A DNA stretch of 64,000 bases from Aradus depressus (Eukaryota > Arthropoda > Insecta > Hemiptera > Aradidae): NCBI GenBank assembly GCA_963662175.1, contig OY759217.1, positions 12,154,562 to 12,218,561 on the forward strand, given 5' to 3'. The notes under the pieces are model-generated. The model did not search any database. It was not told the DNA's origin and saw nothing but the letters and a program-made list of their open reading frames with translations. How positions within the stretch are numbered: position 1 is the first letter of the stretch; each line of letters opens with the position of its first letter. A program made the position numbers and the translations under genes. Of this stretch, positions 23,117-33,700 are shown one piece after another.

Positions 23117-23832
23117 TGTCTACGCACAACTTTGTAGACACGGCAAGCTCTCTGTAGTGGACTGTATTCGATAGTGCTGGTTCCGGGAGAAGACCAGCTG
23201 AACATAAATTGAGGCAACTCAGGACCAAAACATTGATCCTTAACATGAATTGAGGCAAATTCTATTATTCTAATATTTCCTTAAACTATGTACTTACAGA
23301 TTGCAGTCTGCACTGTGGTCCAGTCGAATCTATAAGATACATAAGGTGGGGGAACACTGATATAATTGAACTACTTATATATTGCCTGGCCAGGCTATAC
23401 AGAAAGAACAGGGCTTTACTATAACACTATGAGTGGCTATGACTCCACAAGAGATGGCATGTAAAACCGTACTCTTACACGATAGGCACACTTTGAGTAA
23501 CCATTACTATAATACAGAACGGGACGTAAAGCCGTACTGTACCCACGACAGTTAGACTGGTACTCCTAAACACAATGAGTAGCCGCCAATAACTATAATA
23601 CAGAACGGGATGTAAAGCCGTACTGTACCCACGACAGTTAGAGTAGTACTCCACTAGACTCACACAATTTGAGACTAACACGCGAGAGAAGGACCGGGTA
23701 CAAACACACTTGTTGACGCCGGGTCCGAAACTGGGATGGCTAGGGTTGTACTCTGTACCCTAGGTGCAAAGGGTGGGGAGAAATTCACTTATGTATTTAT
23801 CCGCCTTACCCGAGCAAAAGTAGGCCCAAACA
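23117..23832 (-). repeat. BEL1 LTR (5' LTR in element orientation)
   Basis: The partner of 17,412-18,127, of identical length. It should hold the promoter, but no core promoter motif can be assigned with confidence. Confidence 0.93.
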
Positions 23833-23837
23833 AATAT

Positions 23838-24654
23838 ATAAGTATAAATACAAGAAAACCAATAAATATAGGTAAGAGTATGATAAAGGATAAGAACCTA
23901 AGTATTTACAAAAAAATAAAATAAATAACATCTAAAGAAATAAAACACTTATAAATAAGATATTTGTGTTTCTGTTTTACCGACGAATGTTTTAGTTTAG
24001 TGAGAGGAAAACTGGAAGGCAATGTTGACCATGCCTCGGTAGGCAGTACAGATACATTTTACTAATTGTAAAACTATTTTTCACAAAGTTTTAAGTTTTG
24101 CGTGAATGATGCATATAACCAACTTCGATCTGAACTTACTCTTCCTCAACAACTTGGTAATTTTGTTTTTAATTTAAGTTTAAATCAAAAATTTACTACT
24201 TGAATACTTATTATCTCGTTAAGCTGTCTTAGCCCTTAAAACTCTGGAGAGATGAACGTCCCGTCTAGACGCCATTATCTTTTTCAAAACTTTGCAAATA
24301 AATTATGGCAGGGGGAGGGGGGGGGGGGGGGGGGGCAGATGGAGTTAACTGGGAAATGGCCTACTTCCCAAGTTTGGAGTTGAAGTATCCACTCCCAAGG
24401 CTATTAGCATTTCATTATATCATTTAAAATTATTTAAATAATAATTATTTCATTGTATATACTTAAAACTGACATTTGGTGTACCACAGTACCCTCCTCA
24501 CCCCTCAGCGTTGACAGCTGGTTAATAACCTTAAATAAAGTTCACTCATTAATTTTCAAGTCCACCAATTAATCTAGTCGCTTTTCCTCTGATATCAATT
24601 TACATCAAAAATGAATAATTGATATACAATTATTATATCAGTTATTAGAGTTTT
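23838..24654. other. No gene recognised; long G tract
   Basis: A G-rich tract with a run of about 18 G lies around 24,309-24,335. No coding feature was recognised. Confidence 0.5.
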
Positions 24655-24900
24655 TATAAAAATAATAACAATATTTATTTCCATTAAACGAAAAAAAAAA
24701 AAGGTAACAGGATACGTCATAAGAGTGTATACATTAAGATTGCTTTTCAGTCTTGGTAATAACAATACTATTAAAATGAAATGATTAAAAAAATAATAAA
24801 TAAATATCTGAAAATAAAATAATACTAATACTAATAATAAATACAGTAGATATATTTTTGATTTAATAAAAGTTAAGATAAATATCTTTTATAACTCTTG
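24655..24900 (-). repeat. LINE-type 3' tail, family E, minus orientation
   Basis: The reverse complement ends with TTTAATGGAAATAAATATT-like sequence and carries the GTATCCTGT block shared with 15.2, 37.2 and 63.8 kb. No coding part remains. Confidence 0.45.
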
Positions 24901-25247
24901 CTTTATCATATGATATTTTGCGACGTTCTTACGTCCCTTCAAGAGATCCCAATGTGCGAAATATAGAAAAGAGAAAGAAAACAATGTAACAATAACAAAT
25001 ATAAATACAATAAAAAATAACAATAACAATAATAAATAAAAAAATATATAAATATATCAATAGGTGTCGCGTCCTTGTGGGGTTCTGGATACTCTCATTC
25101 TATCAGGAGCTATTGTGTTTACAAACACACATATATACAACAAAAGAAAAAAAAAATACAGAAGGTATCTTTATTCAAACAGCCCAGCTTAAACTGTTAA
25201 TTTAGTTTACACAATCAAGATTTATTCAATGGTGTGTAATGTAAGGA
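24901..25247. other. AT-rich DNA, no gene recognised
   Basis: No feature could be supported. Confidence 0.45.
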
Positions 25248-25453
25248 GCAGATAATTAAAATACACAATTTCTTTGTCAAACTTCACTATATATTCTCAA
25301 ATACTCAACTAGTTTCGCCGTGTTAAGGCATTATCAAGAGTCAAAGTTTGTAAGTGACTCTTGATAATGCCTTAACACGGCGAAACTAGTTGAGTATTTG
25401 AGATTATATAGTGAAGTTTGACAAAGAAATTGTGTATTTTAATTATCTATTCC
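25248..25453. repeat. Repeat family G, snap-back palindrome
   Basis: Two arms of about 95-100 bp are near-perfect inverse complements around a spacer of about 11 bp (25,343-25,353). Each arm holds the motif CTTGATAATGCCTTAACAC followed by GGCGAAACTAGTTGAG. A single-arm copy of the same family lies at 10,615-10,800. There are no terminal repeats or duplications that I can define. Confidence 0.85.
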
Positions 25454-25519
25454 TAGAATGGAGCTTCACAAAGTAAATCTGGAAACCATAAATTAAATGT
25501 AAGGAGCATTATTTGAAAT

Positions 25520-25896
25520 TAGGATTTCAGTAAAGCAGCTTTTTTTCTTCTCCCAATTTATTGTAACATTTTTTTAAAAACATTGTTAGATGTTTCGGGA
25601 AAGACGTCCCATCATCAATAACTTATAATATTTGTTAGATGACTAACATGAACAAAAACCCTTTTTATATAGGGTAACCAACCCGGCATGGTTGGTGCCA
25701 AGTTCAAATCCGGGTGCTTATCATAATTTTTATTAATGTTACCCTATATAAAATGGGTTTTTGTTCATGTTAGTCATCAAACAAATATTATAAGTTATTG
25801 ATGATGGGAGGTCTTTCACGAAACGTCTAACAATGTTTTAAAAAAATTTTTACAATAAATTGGGAGAAGAAAAAAAGCTGCTTTACTGAAATCCTA
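25520..25896. repeat. Snap-back palindrome with tRNA-like loop (family I)
   Basis: Two arms of about 155-160 bp (25,520-25,680 and 25,738-25,896) are imperfect inverse complements. The loop of about 57 bp contains GGCATGGTTGGTGCC and AGTTCAAATCCGGGTGC, which resembles a tRNA T-arm (B box GTTCAAATCC). Each arm carries a TTGATGATGGG...GAAAC hairpin motif of the kind seen in families F, G and H. Confidence 0.8.
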
Positions 25897-26780
25897 CAAT
25901 CAAGATATAAATTTGGATTTAACAGGTCATCTTCTAATCTCTAAACTCTTTAACAAAGTTTTTTATTTTTAAGTGGCGAATTTTAATATAATTTTTTGAA
26001 ATTTCGCTTTCTGGATATTGCTTGCTTTCATATGCCTAATTGTTCACATGAACATATGGGTGGAAATAATGGGAGGCGGTGGGTGGGGAAAGAAATAAAG
26101 ACACCTTAGATGCATTGACTATCATAGACAGTCTTATAGCCAGTTCAGTATGTAATGACTAAATCCATGGTTTTAATTGCCAGCTGGTATGGATTTATCT
26201 GCCAATGGTAAAGTTGGGTTGTTGTGCAGACTTGCCGCCCTGCGGCTGGAAAGGGGCTATAATTCCTCTGTTATTGGTCACACAACTCCAGCTCTGACCC
26301 AACCACGTGCACCTAACCAGACCACCCAACTAACCTTTATTTAACATGTACTACTTTATGTTTGTGGTTAGTTAGTTAAAGTAAAAGTCTAACTTTCCCC
26401 TGTTCGAAGAAGCTCTGTTTTTAGCGTAACCACATTGTTAGAAAGAGGAGCCTCATGAGTTCAACATGATCTCATCCAACTCCACTTTACCAATTCTAAT
26501 ATGAATTAATATTTAAAAGTGAAAAAAAAAAAAAAAAAAAATTTGTATGAAACATTTTGGGTTGAATCTTCCAACTCTTCTTTATTTCATGTATACATCT
26601 GTTTAAGTTTCTCAGCTATACGAAATTATGTAATCAATCAGAAATTCAAATTTGAGTTTTCACTGGATATTCATGTTTTCCAAATCATGTCCAAAAATAA
26701 AAAGGTAAGAAAATGACAAAGCAATGTACTTGGGTCAGAGGAAGGGGGCTTAACTCAAAAACTCTACTAGCTGTCCATGT
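25897..26780. other. No gene recognised; A-run
   Basis: A run of about 20 A lies at 26,521-26,541. No coding feature was recognised. Confidence 0.45.
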
Positions 26781-27100
26781 AGTAGATAGATAAACATTTA
26801 TTGCCCTAAAAATTAGAAAAAAGATTACTCTATGGCAATAAGTGGGTTTTTTTTTATAAAATAAATATTGTTATTGTTAAGTATATAAAATAAAATAAAA
26901 GAAAACATATCTATATAAAGAATTGTACATAAAGCAATATAACAACTAAATAAAAAGATACCAATAATATTGAAATTGTAAAAATGGACATGCTCTTTAA
27001 ATATGAATAGTGCAAGCAACCAGGGTAAAGGAAACAATTCAAAAATTATATAACAAGATGAACATGAATAAATTAAAAAAATAATAATAATAATAATAAA
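26781..27100 (-). repeat. Possible LINE 3' end, minus orientation
   Basis: The minus strand reads GGGCAATAAATGTTTATC followed by TATC-type short repeats, a pattern seen at LINE 3' ends with microsatellite tails. A near-identical context phrase (TAGCTGTCC.TGTAGTA) occurs on both sides, at 26,767 and 27,112, and may be its target duplication. No protein domain is visible. Confidence 0.3.
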
Positions 27101-27425
27101 TATATACTCTATTAGCTGTCCGTGTAGTAAATATATAGAGAAAAAATTAAATATCTTGGGTGCAGATGGAAGCGAATGTCAGCCTTTTCCTCTTCAAGAC
27201 GGGGCTCATCTGAGGGTTGTTGACTGGTTGGTTGCTCTTAGTTAGTTAGTTAGTTATTATGACTCATGTCTGGTTTTAACTACGAAGTCATATCGCCTAC
27301 TACCAGAGCGCTCTCTTATCACTCTGGTGAACATGAGCCCGATTCTACTATGGGAGTAAGAAATTTTTATTCACCTAGGGTAGAGGTCTTAACGAGTAAC
27401 TGACAGCGTACAGGCTCGGGACCAT

Positions 27426-28208
27426 GGCCAGTCGTCCACTGGGACCGGAAAGTTGCGAAAAGTAGCGAAATCAGTTCGTCAGAATTCGGCCGAAAATGCA
27501 CGAACGATCCAAACATGTGACAAGGTGGGGGACCGCGTCCACTAGACCCGTATCGTTCGTCAGTTTTCGGCCGAACAGATGCGAAGTGCGAAGCGATCCC
27601 ATTCTGCTGGGATTTTACGGACGAACAGGTGCGAAATCAATAAAAAATTACTTACATTTTTTGTACTACGTTTGTCTAGTTATTCGTTTGTATCGTTATT
27701 ATGTACCTTAGTTTAGTTTGAAAGTATAAAAAAAGTACAGTGATTTTTTCTTTCTTTCCATTACCTTAATGTAACAGCCAGCCGTTCTCGTGGGGAAATC
27801 GCCACACGAAAATTACTGAATTTTTCGAGTCTTGAGTAGATGTTGTCAAGAATATATTGAAAAGTGTCCTTTTCCATTCGAAAATAGGAGAAGTGGTGAT
27901 TATCATCGATTTGAAGGTCACGCCACAAATGAGAAAATTCGCCAAACTCTTCTCTTTTTTCGAAAATGGGATTCACCCACATTTCCCGTCTACGTCTATA
28001 TCGCCTTCGTCGATAAATCAAAGGTGATAATTCCAACGCTGAAAATTCGTCGTCAGAATCATCGGAAAAACCGTTCCGAAGAGCCATCCCGTCTACGCAT
28101 TCGGACGTACTGAGTGGATCAATGGACGATCGGCATTCGCACGAATGGCTTCGCCCGATTTCGTTGCTTCGCAGTTCGCAACTTTCCGGTCCCAGTGGAC
28201 GACTAGGC
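27426..28208 (-). mobile_element. PIF/Harbinger-type DNA transposon, internally deleted
   Basis: The 783-bp insertion has inverted ends: GGCC, then AGTCGTCCACTGGGACC continuing through GGAAAGTTGCGAA at the left, and the inverse complement at the right with one extra T after GGCC. It sits inside a SINE1 copy with a CAT (or CCAT) duplication. It encodes only the start of a HARBI1-like protein. Confidence 0.85.
27761..28087 (-). pseudogene. Truncated Harbinger (HARBI1-like) transposase N-terminus
   Basis: The 108-codon frame starts at ATG with an acidic stretch (FSDDSDDEFSALE) and an Arg-rich stretch (YRRRRYRRRREMWVNPIF). The family-typical block follows: REEFGEFSHLWRDL, DDNHHFSYFRMEKDTFQYIL and ISPRERLAVTLR, where the frame stops. 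In full-length Harbinger nucleases 'ISPxERLAVTLRFLATG' is followed by the DDE nuclease domain of about 250 residues. All of that is absent here, so this copy cannot catalyse its own transposition. Confidence 0.85.
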
Positions 28209-28500
28209 CATAGCTTAACGTTCCATCCGAAAGACGGCGTGCTTACGGCCGGGTTACGAACCCGCTATCTTTAGCACAGTAAGGAAGCACGCATACCATT
28301 GAGCTACCGGCGCCCTCCTTGGTTGCTCTTGAGTGACTCAATTCAAATGGGCAATACGTTCTATTTATATAGTATATGGATGAATGAAGAACCAATCACC
28401 GGGCAGGGTCCTTTAGTGCCACCTGTCCCCGTTAGCTCCACTTGACCCCACTAGGCTGCACCACTAGGGGCCGGGTAAACTCCCGTTTCATCTTGCTGGT

Positions 28501-28770
28501 GACAATTCATACTTGTTGTTTATCAGCTGTTTGGCAACCAACTTGAGAAAAAGTAAATATTTTGTTCCGTTAGATTTTTTATTATTTTCAGTGCTTAATG
28601 ACAAAAACAAAGTGTGTAAATAGTTATTGTATATAGTTCTTGTTTCGTTTTTTTCTAGACATGAGTTTTGTGCGTTTTCATTTCGTTATGGTTTCTTTAT
28701 CTTTAAAGTGTTAAAAGTAACCTTTACAAATACTATTTTTATTTAATTATTGTGATTTTGTGCGGACTTA
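28501..28770 (+). promoter_or_regulatory. 5' leader of the Jockey element, expected internal promoter
   Basis: These 270 bp run from the left target duplication to the ORF1 ATG. Jockey-clade elements are transcribed from an internal promoter at the extreme 5' end. The presence of a complete 5' end makes this plausible, but no promoter motif can be proved by eye. Confidence 0.4.
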
Positions 28771-30063
28771 ATGGTGGCGAGAAGTGAGGAAACCCCAGTT
28801 GGGGCCCTTGCTAGTCCTAGCACCAGCACCACAGTAGCCATGGAACAAGCCCCATCCAACTTGGGAGCGACCTGGGAGTCAGTAGTGGGCCGGAAGAGAA
28901 GCGGGACAACGTCCAGAGACCCACGCAAGATAGCCAAACAGTCAGGTGAGCACCTCACCCCTACCACCGTAGCAAATAGCTTTAGTGTTCTGACCAACAT
29001 GGAGACATCAGCTATTGAAGAGCCAGAAAAAACAAATAATGTTACAAAAGCTGAAAAGCCTCCACCTATTTACCTAAAAGGCGTCGAAAATTACGACAGC
29101 CTAATAGAAATTTTAATAAAAGAAGGAGGATTGGAGTCATTCTCCTTGAGGACTACCACACAGGGCATAACAATATATGCCAAAACGCCGACGGCATACA
29201 GGGCCTTCATCCACCTACTCGAAGGAAATAATGCCAATTTCCACACCTACCAAAACCCAAACGACAAAGTGCCTCGAGTGGTCATCCGAGGTCTTCATCC
29301 CTCCACGAGTGTGAACACTATACACAGAGCCCTGTAAGAGAAAGGGTTCGTCGCCACCCGAATTACTAATGTGTGGTCGAGATACAAAGTGCCACTACCA
29401 TTATTCTTTGTTGATGTAGAGCCTGGCAGCTACAATGAAAAAATTTATGACATTGAATGTTTATTGTATACAAAAATTAAAATAGAGGAGCCAAGAAAGA
29501 AGCACACTGTGGCACAGTGCACTCGCTGCCAGGCCTTCGGGCACACAAAGAGTTACTGTAGGCACACACATCGTTGTGTTCGGTGTGGCGGCGAACACAT
29601 TTCGGGAAGCTGCAACAAGCCCCGGACTGTTCCAGCCACCTGCGCGAACTGCCAGGAATCCCACCCGGCCAACTACAAGGGATGCCGGGTGTACAAAGAA
29701 CTGCAGTTCAAACGACAGGGCAGTAGACCACAACCACCGAGAAACCCAGCAGCAGCGCCTCCATCCCACCAGGACCAGGCGATCTACCCTTCTCTGGTGC
29801 GGCCCGCCCCTCCACCACCTCCTCTGAGGCAGACCTTTGCAGCCACCGCCAGGAACCTCACCACCGAGACACCTCCCCTTCAGAGACCTCCGCACATTTC
29901 GGCAGGCCTGAGAGAGGACAACACCCAGTGGTCAGCAAATGGCCTCCCACCTCAAATGGTACACTTCATATCAGGTATAAACCAGATAGTCCAACCTCTT
30001 TTTAATCTTCTTAGCCAGCTATCCCAACTTACCCAAACCTTTTGTTCCCAGTATGTCCGCTAA
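28771..30063 (+). pseudogene. Jockey ORF1 (Gag-like nucleocapsid) with one nonsense codon
   Basis: This 430-codon frame is interrupted once by TAA at 29,335-29,337; reading frame and similarity continue on the far side without a shift. The N-terminal third is low-complexity and basic, with an RKRSGTTSRDPRK stretch at about 46-58. The central part (VENYDSLIEILIKEGGLESF, HTYQNPNDKVPRVVIRGLHP) is the RRM-like or PRE_C2HC-type region of Jockey Gags. After the stop come three CCHC knuckles: CTRCQAFGHTKSYC, CVRCGGEHISGSC and CANCQESHPANYKGC. A Pro-rich C-terminus follows. It would bind element RNA. The separate downstream frame starts at 29,371. Confidence 0.9.
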
Positions 30064-32749
30064 TACTCTCACACTGGGTTCCTTGACAGTCCTTCTATGG
30101 AACGCCAATGGCATAATACAACATAAAAATGAGCTTGAAATAATTTTGAATCAAAAAAGAATTGACGTAGCCCTCATTTCGGAAACCCACCTGACAACTA
30201 AATCTAAATTTTTCATTCAAAATTACAAAGTGTATAGAGCCGACCACCCAGACAACAGGAGCCACGGCGGTGCGGCTGTCATAATAAAACAATCCCTTAA
30301 ACACTATGCACTACCATCACATACCACACCACACATACAAGCGGCAGCTATATCCTTACACACCAGACACAGGAAAATCTCACTCGTGGCCGTATATTGT
30401 CCCCCGAGGCACGCCATAAGCCCGGAAACATTCGTCCGGTTCTTTAGGGATCTGGGCGCATGTTTCCTCGCTGGGGGCGATTTCAACGCCAAACACCAGC
30501 GATGGGGTTCGCGCCTTTGCACCCCTAGGGGCAGAAGTCTGTATTCCTCTGTTAATCAACTCTCATTAGACACTATTTCGACAAACTCACCGACTTACTG
30601 GCCAACCTCAAGACGCAAATTGCCGGACTTACTAGACTTCTTCATACAGAAGGGGCTGCGAGGTGTGCCATACGATGTTAAATCTTGCTCTCATCTCTCC
30701 TCGGATCACTCACCAGTACATCTCACTCTTTGGGCGGAGATTGAGATCGAATCAACGAGGCCAAGTCTAACGCCAGGAGTTATGGACTGGAACCTTTTCC
30801 AACAGCAATTGGAGACAACATTGTCCGTGCCATATTCACTGAAGACGGGAGAGGAAATAGAGGAGGCTGTGGAATTTCTTACCGTATCCATACAGCAGGC
30901 TGCCTGGCAAGCAGTCCTACCAACAAACACTGGTCCTCATCCGACTCTCCCCTCCTACCCTGCATACATCCGTGAGCTGATCGGAGAAAAGAGGAGAGCG
31001 AGAAAAAGATGGCAGACCTCGAGATTACCTTCAGACAGACGGACATACAACAGACTAAGCAATGACCTGAAGACGCAAATCAGACTGATTAACGGGGAAT
31101 ACTACGACTCCTCCCTTTCCAATCTGAATGCGGAGGATGGCAGCCTATGGAGGAGAACCCGTAGACTTCTCCGACACCAATCTCAGTCGATGCCAATGCG
31201 ACAGAACGACGGATCCTGGGCCGTGACGGACGACGAGAAAGCCGATTTGTTTGCTGCGCATCTCTCATCTACTTTCAGACCTCATCACGATCTTTCAGAC
31301 ATCCCTCATGAATCACGTATTCACCATTTCTTAGACACACCCCTTCCTATCTCCCTCCCACCAAAAGCCTTCATACCCTCCGAAGTTCAGTACGAAATTA
31401 AAAATCTCCCCAGAAGGAAGTCCCCGGGCTATGACCTGATAACAGCGGAGATTCTCCAGCGGCTGCCTCGGAAAGCTGTTGTATTTCTGACAACTCTGTA
31501 CAATTCCATACTTCGTACAACATACTTTCCCATTCAGTGGAAGTACTCTGTTATCACCATGATCCCAAAACCAAACAAACCTGAGCATGACCCTCCTTCC
31601 TTTCGACCTATCAGTCTTCTCTCTTTTCTTTCCAAGATCTTTGAAAAACTTTTCTATAAACGCCTCATTTCTATCCTTTCACTTCATCTTCCCGATCACC
31701 AGTTTGGGTTTCGTTCTTTTCACTCCACCACCCACCAACTGCACAGAGTTGTCGACTACACAACGTCTGCATTAGAGCGAAAACTCTATGCAGCCGGGGC
31801 ATTCCTGGATATATCTCAGGCTTTTGATCGGGTCTGGCACGCGGGACTTCTATATAAACTTAAACCCCTCCTACCCCATACATATTATCTTATTCTCCAG
31901 TCATACTTAACGGATAGGTATTTCGCCGTCCGTCAGGGCTCAGCTATTTCCTCCTGCCACCCCATACTGGCCGGCGTGCCTCAGGGCTCAATATTAGCCC
32001 CCCTATTATACTCCATGTACACCTTCGACTTACCCACCGACCCTCTCACATTAACAGCCACATACGCAGATGACACCGCCATTTTAGCCTCTCACACAGA
32101 TCCTCACACCACTTCACTCATACTACAGCAACACCTCAACAAAATTGAAGTTTGGAGTAAATCTTGGAAAATTAAATTTAACACCACAAAATGTCAACAC
32201 ATAACATTCGCTCTCCGCCGTGGTGACTGTCCCCCAGTATTCCTTGAAAACCAGCCATTACCCCATACCTCTTCCGTAAAATATTTAGGATTAACCCTCG
32301 ATAGAAGGCTGACTTGGAACCCTCACACTCGGACGACACGACTCACACTAGACCGGCGACTTAGACTATTGTACAGTATTTTGAATAGGCGTTCTAAATT
32401 ATCTACTCGACAAAAATTAAATTGTTATACTTATCTTCTCCGACCTCTCTGGACCTATGGCTTACAAATATATGGTACAGCCAAGACTTCAAACATCAAA
32501 AGAATACAGATATTTCAATCCAAGACTCTCCGACTGATTACGCAATGCCCACCATACGTTAGCAACAAGACTTTACACCGCGACTTGAACATCACACCCA
32601 TAGACACTAGCATTAAACATTTATACCAACGTTTCTACACCAAAATTTACTTACATACCAATCCGGAAGTTCGCAAAATCCTAAGTACTTTACCCCACAA
32701 TCCCCCAAGAAGATTAAAGAGAGTTTGGCATAGAGATCTCCTGGTATGA
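30053..32749 (+). CDS. Jockey ORF2: endonuclease plus reverse transcriptase, intact
   Basis: This 898-residue open frame has its ATG inside the last 11 nt of ORF1 (ATGTCCGCTAA), an arrangement that suggests coupled or reinitiated translation. The APE-type endonuclease is at about 10-228, with SETHL (E44), GGDFNAKH (D143/N145) and SDHSPV (D218/H219). The reverse transcriptase is at about 490-760, with FRPISLLSFLSKIFEKL, AFLDISQAFDRVWH (Asp about 587), GVPQGSILAPLLY and YADD (about 671-674). The C-terminal region ends NPPRRLKRVWHRDLLV. There is no RNase H, as usual for Jockey. All catalytic residues I can check are present, so this protein may be functional and could also help mobilise the dead copies. 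Confidence 0.95.
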   Translation: MSANTLTLGSLTVLLWNANGIIQHKNELEIILNQKRIDVALISETHLTTKSKFFIQNYKVYRADHPDNRSHGGAAVIIKQSLKHYALPSHTTPHIQAAAISLHTRHRKISLVAVYCPPRHAISPETFVRFFRDLGACFLAGGDFNAKHQRWGSRLCTPRGRSLYSSVNQLSLDTISTNSPTYWPTSRRKLPDLLDFFIQKGLRGVPYDVKSCSHLSSDHSPVHLTLWAEIEIESTRPSLTPGVMDWNLFQQQLETTLSVPYSLKTGEEIEEAVEFLTVSIQQAAWQAVLPTNTGPHPTLPSYPAYIRELIGEKRRARKRWQTSRLPSDRRTYNRLSNDLKTQIRLINGEYYDSSLSNLNAEDGSLWRRTRRLLRHQSQSMPMRQNDGSWAVTDDEKADLFAAHLSSTFRPHHDLSDIPHESRIHHFLDTPLPISLPPKAFIPSEVQYEIKNLPRRKSPGYDLITAEILQRLPRKAVVFLTTLYNSILRTTYFPIQWKYSVITMIPKPNKPEHDPPSFRPISLLSFLSKIFEKLFYKRLISILSLHLPDHQFGFRSFHSTTHQLHRVVDYTTSALERKLYAAGAFLDISQAFDRVWHAGLLYKLKPLLPHTYYLILQSYLTDRYFAVRQGSAISSCHPILAGVPQGSILAPLLYSMYTFDLPTDPLTLTATYADDTAILASHTDPHTTSLILQQHLNKIEVWSKSWKIKFNTTKCQHITFALRRGDCPPVFLENQPLPHTSSVKYLGLTLDRRLTWNPHTRTTRLTLDRRLRLLYSILNRRSKLSTRQKLNCYTYLLRPLWTYGLQIYGTAKTSNIKRIQIFQSKTLRLITQCPPYVSNKTLHRDLNITPIDTSIKHLYQRFYTKIYLHTNPEVRKILSTLPHNPPRRLKRVWHRDLLV

Positions 32750-32937
32750 AGTGATGTCATGAGGGTTCACCGCTGGGTGTTTTTCCTCTCTCAAGCCTCT
32801 CATGTCATATTTATTTTTATTATTTTATTTTATTTTTATTATTTTTGTATAGTACCTACCTGTCAGCCCAGCCGCTGGTTGTGCATTTTTTTTTGCATAG
32901 TTGTGGCTTTAAATAAATAAATACAAAAAAAAAAAAA
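32750..32937 (+). other. Jockey 3' UTR and poly-A tail
   Basis: The segment carries GCTGGGTGTTTTTCCTCTCT soon after the stop and ends in AAATAAATAAATAC plus about 14 A before the right target duplication. Confidence 0.85.
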
Positions 32938-32948
32938 ATCTTGCTGGT

Positions 32949-33599
32949 ATCCATTGAAAAAACCCATTGGAGTTAGATCTGGGACTTGCAATGACCCCCT
33001 GATAGAACCAGCTGTTCCCAAACAACATGAACTATGACTATCATCCAAGTATCTTGTTACGATTCTAGAATTATGAACATGGCAACTATCTCCATTAGAA
33101 GACCTTGCCTACCGTAAAAAATAGAACCCCTTCCAGCAAAATTGGTAATATGTTTTGAAATAAATGTATGTACGTTTCACCATTTCAATTCATTGATGAG
33201 AAAAGGACCTAACAAATGTGTGCTTCGTAACCCACACTATACTGTATGCTTAGTAACCGAGAGCATACTGTGTGCTTAGTAACCGACAATATACTGTGTA
33301 CTTAGTAACCCAAACCATTTACTCCCCGTAGTGTTTGATAACCTCTTGAAAATGTTCAACGAGGCTTACTGACTAATTTTTCTAATTGAGAATCCCGGTC
33401 AAATAAATGAGCTGTATTTTACGAAAATGTTATTAGGTGTGTTAATTGTTGTAGCTTTTTATATTACTTTGTTTCAGAATTTATTTATTTCTTATGTACA
33501 ATTCATTTTCCAGCGTCTTTACAATATTGTTATGTATTTATCTTAGAGAATTTTTAATATTTGTATATTTTTTTACTAAATTATGTTTTTCTTGTAAAC
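32949..33599. repeat. Non-coding DNA with a degenerate 31-32-bp triplicate
   Basis: Between about 33,218 and 33,315 the words ATACTGTRTGCTTAGTAACC recur three times at 31-32-bp spacing with substitutions. No gene was recognised around it. Confidence 0.6.
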
Positions 33600-33700
33600 A
33601 AAAGTTGATGGCAATCTCGAAAGCTGGCTAGCACAAAATAATGACATCTGTGAGAGGTCAAGGTTTTTATTTTGTAACCTGTAAAATAATCATTTGACAT
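33600..33700 (+). repeat. Family F fragment, degenerate
   Basis: It reads GATGGCAATCTCGAAAGCTGG, CTAGCAC, then ATCTGTGAGAGGTCAAGG and TTTTGTAACCTGTAAAAT. This is the terminal block seen at 5.7 and 50.2 kb with the hairpin core partly lost. Confidence 0.55.

Larger units (their letters stand above)
17412..23832 (-). mobile_element. BEL/Pao LTR retrotransposon, internally deleted (BEL1)
   Basis: The element is 6,421 bp and transcribed on the minus strand. Two 716-bp LTRs (17,412-18,127 and 23,117-23,832) begin TG and end CA. The flanks carry a perfect 5-bp duplication AATAT (17,407-17,411 and 23,833-23,837). The LTRs differ at only about three positions that I noticed, which indicates a recent insertion. 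The internal frame encodes Gag, protease, RNase H and integrase in BEL/Pao order, but the reverse transcriptase core is missing and the integrase end is cut. It could move only with help from an intact relative. Confidence 0.95.
27240..28318 (-). mobile_element. SINE1 copy interrupted by a Harbinger element
   Basis: SINE1 in two parts (27,240-27,425 and 28,210-28,318) is flanked by the 12-bp duplication TTGGTTGCTCTT (27,228-27,239 and 28,319-28,330). The tail is (AACT)n and the tRNA-like head at the right reads GGTAGCTCAATGG. The two halves join precisely once the inserted DNA is ignored. Confidence 0.9.
28501..32937 (+). mobile_element. Full-length Jockey-clade LINE
   Basis: The element is 4.4 kb, flanked by the 11-bp duplication ATCTTGCTGGT (28,490-28,500 and 32,938-32,948, adjoining the A-run) and ending in poly-A preceded by AAATAAATAAATAC. 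The order is: 5' leader of 270 bp, ORF1 (Gag-like, one stop codon), ORF2 (endonuclease plus RT) overlapping ORF1 by 11 nt, and a 3' UTR of about 190 bp. Two other Jockey 3' UTRs in the window (57.8 and 63.5 kb) share its GCTGG / CCTCTC wording. Confidence 0.95.

Noticed and set aside
29461..29895. 144-codon minus-strand frame
   Set aside because: Shadow of Jockey ORF1, whose Cys- and Pro-rich zinc-knuckle region on the plus strand explains the composition.
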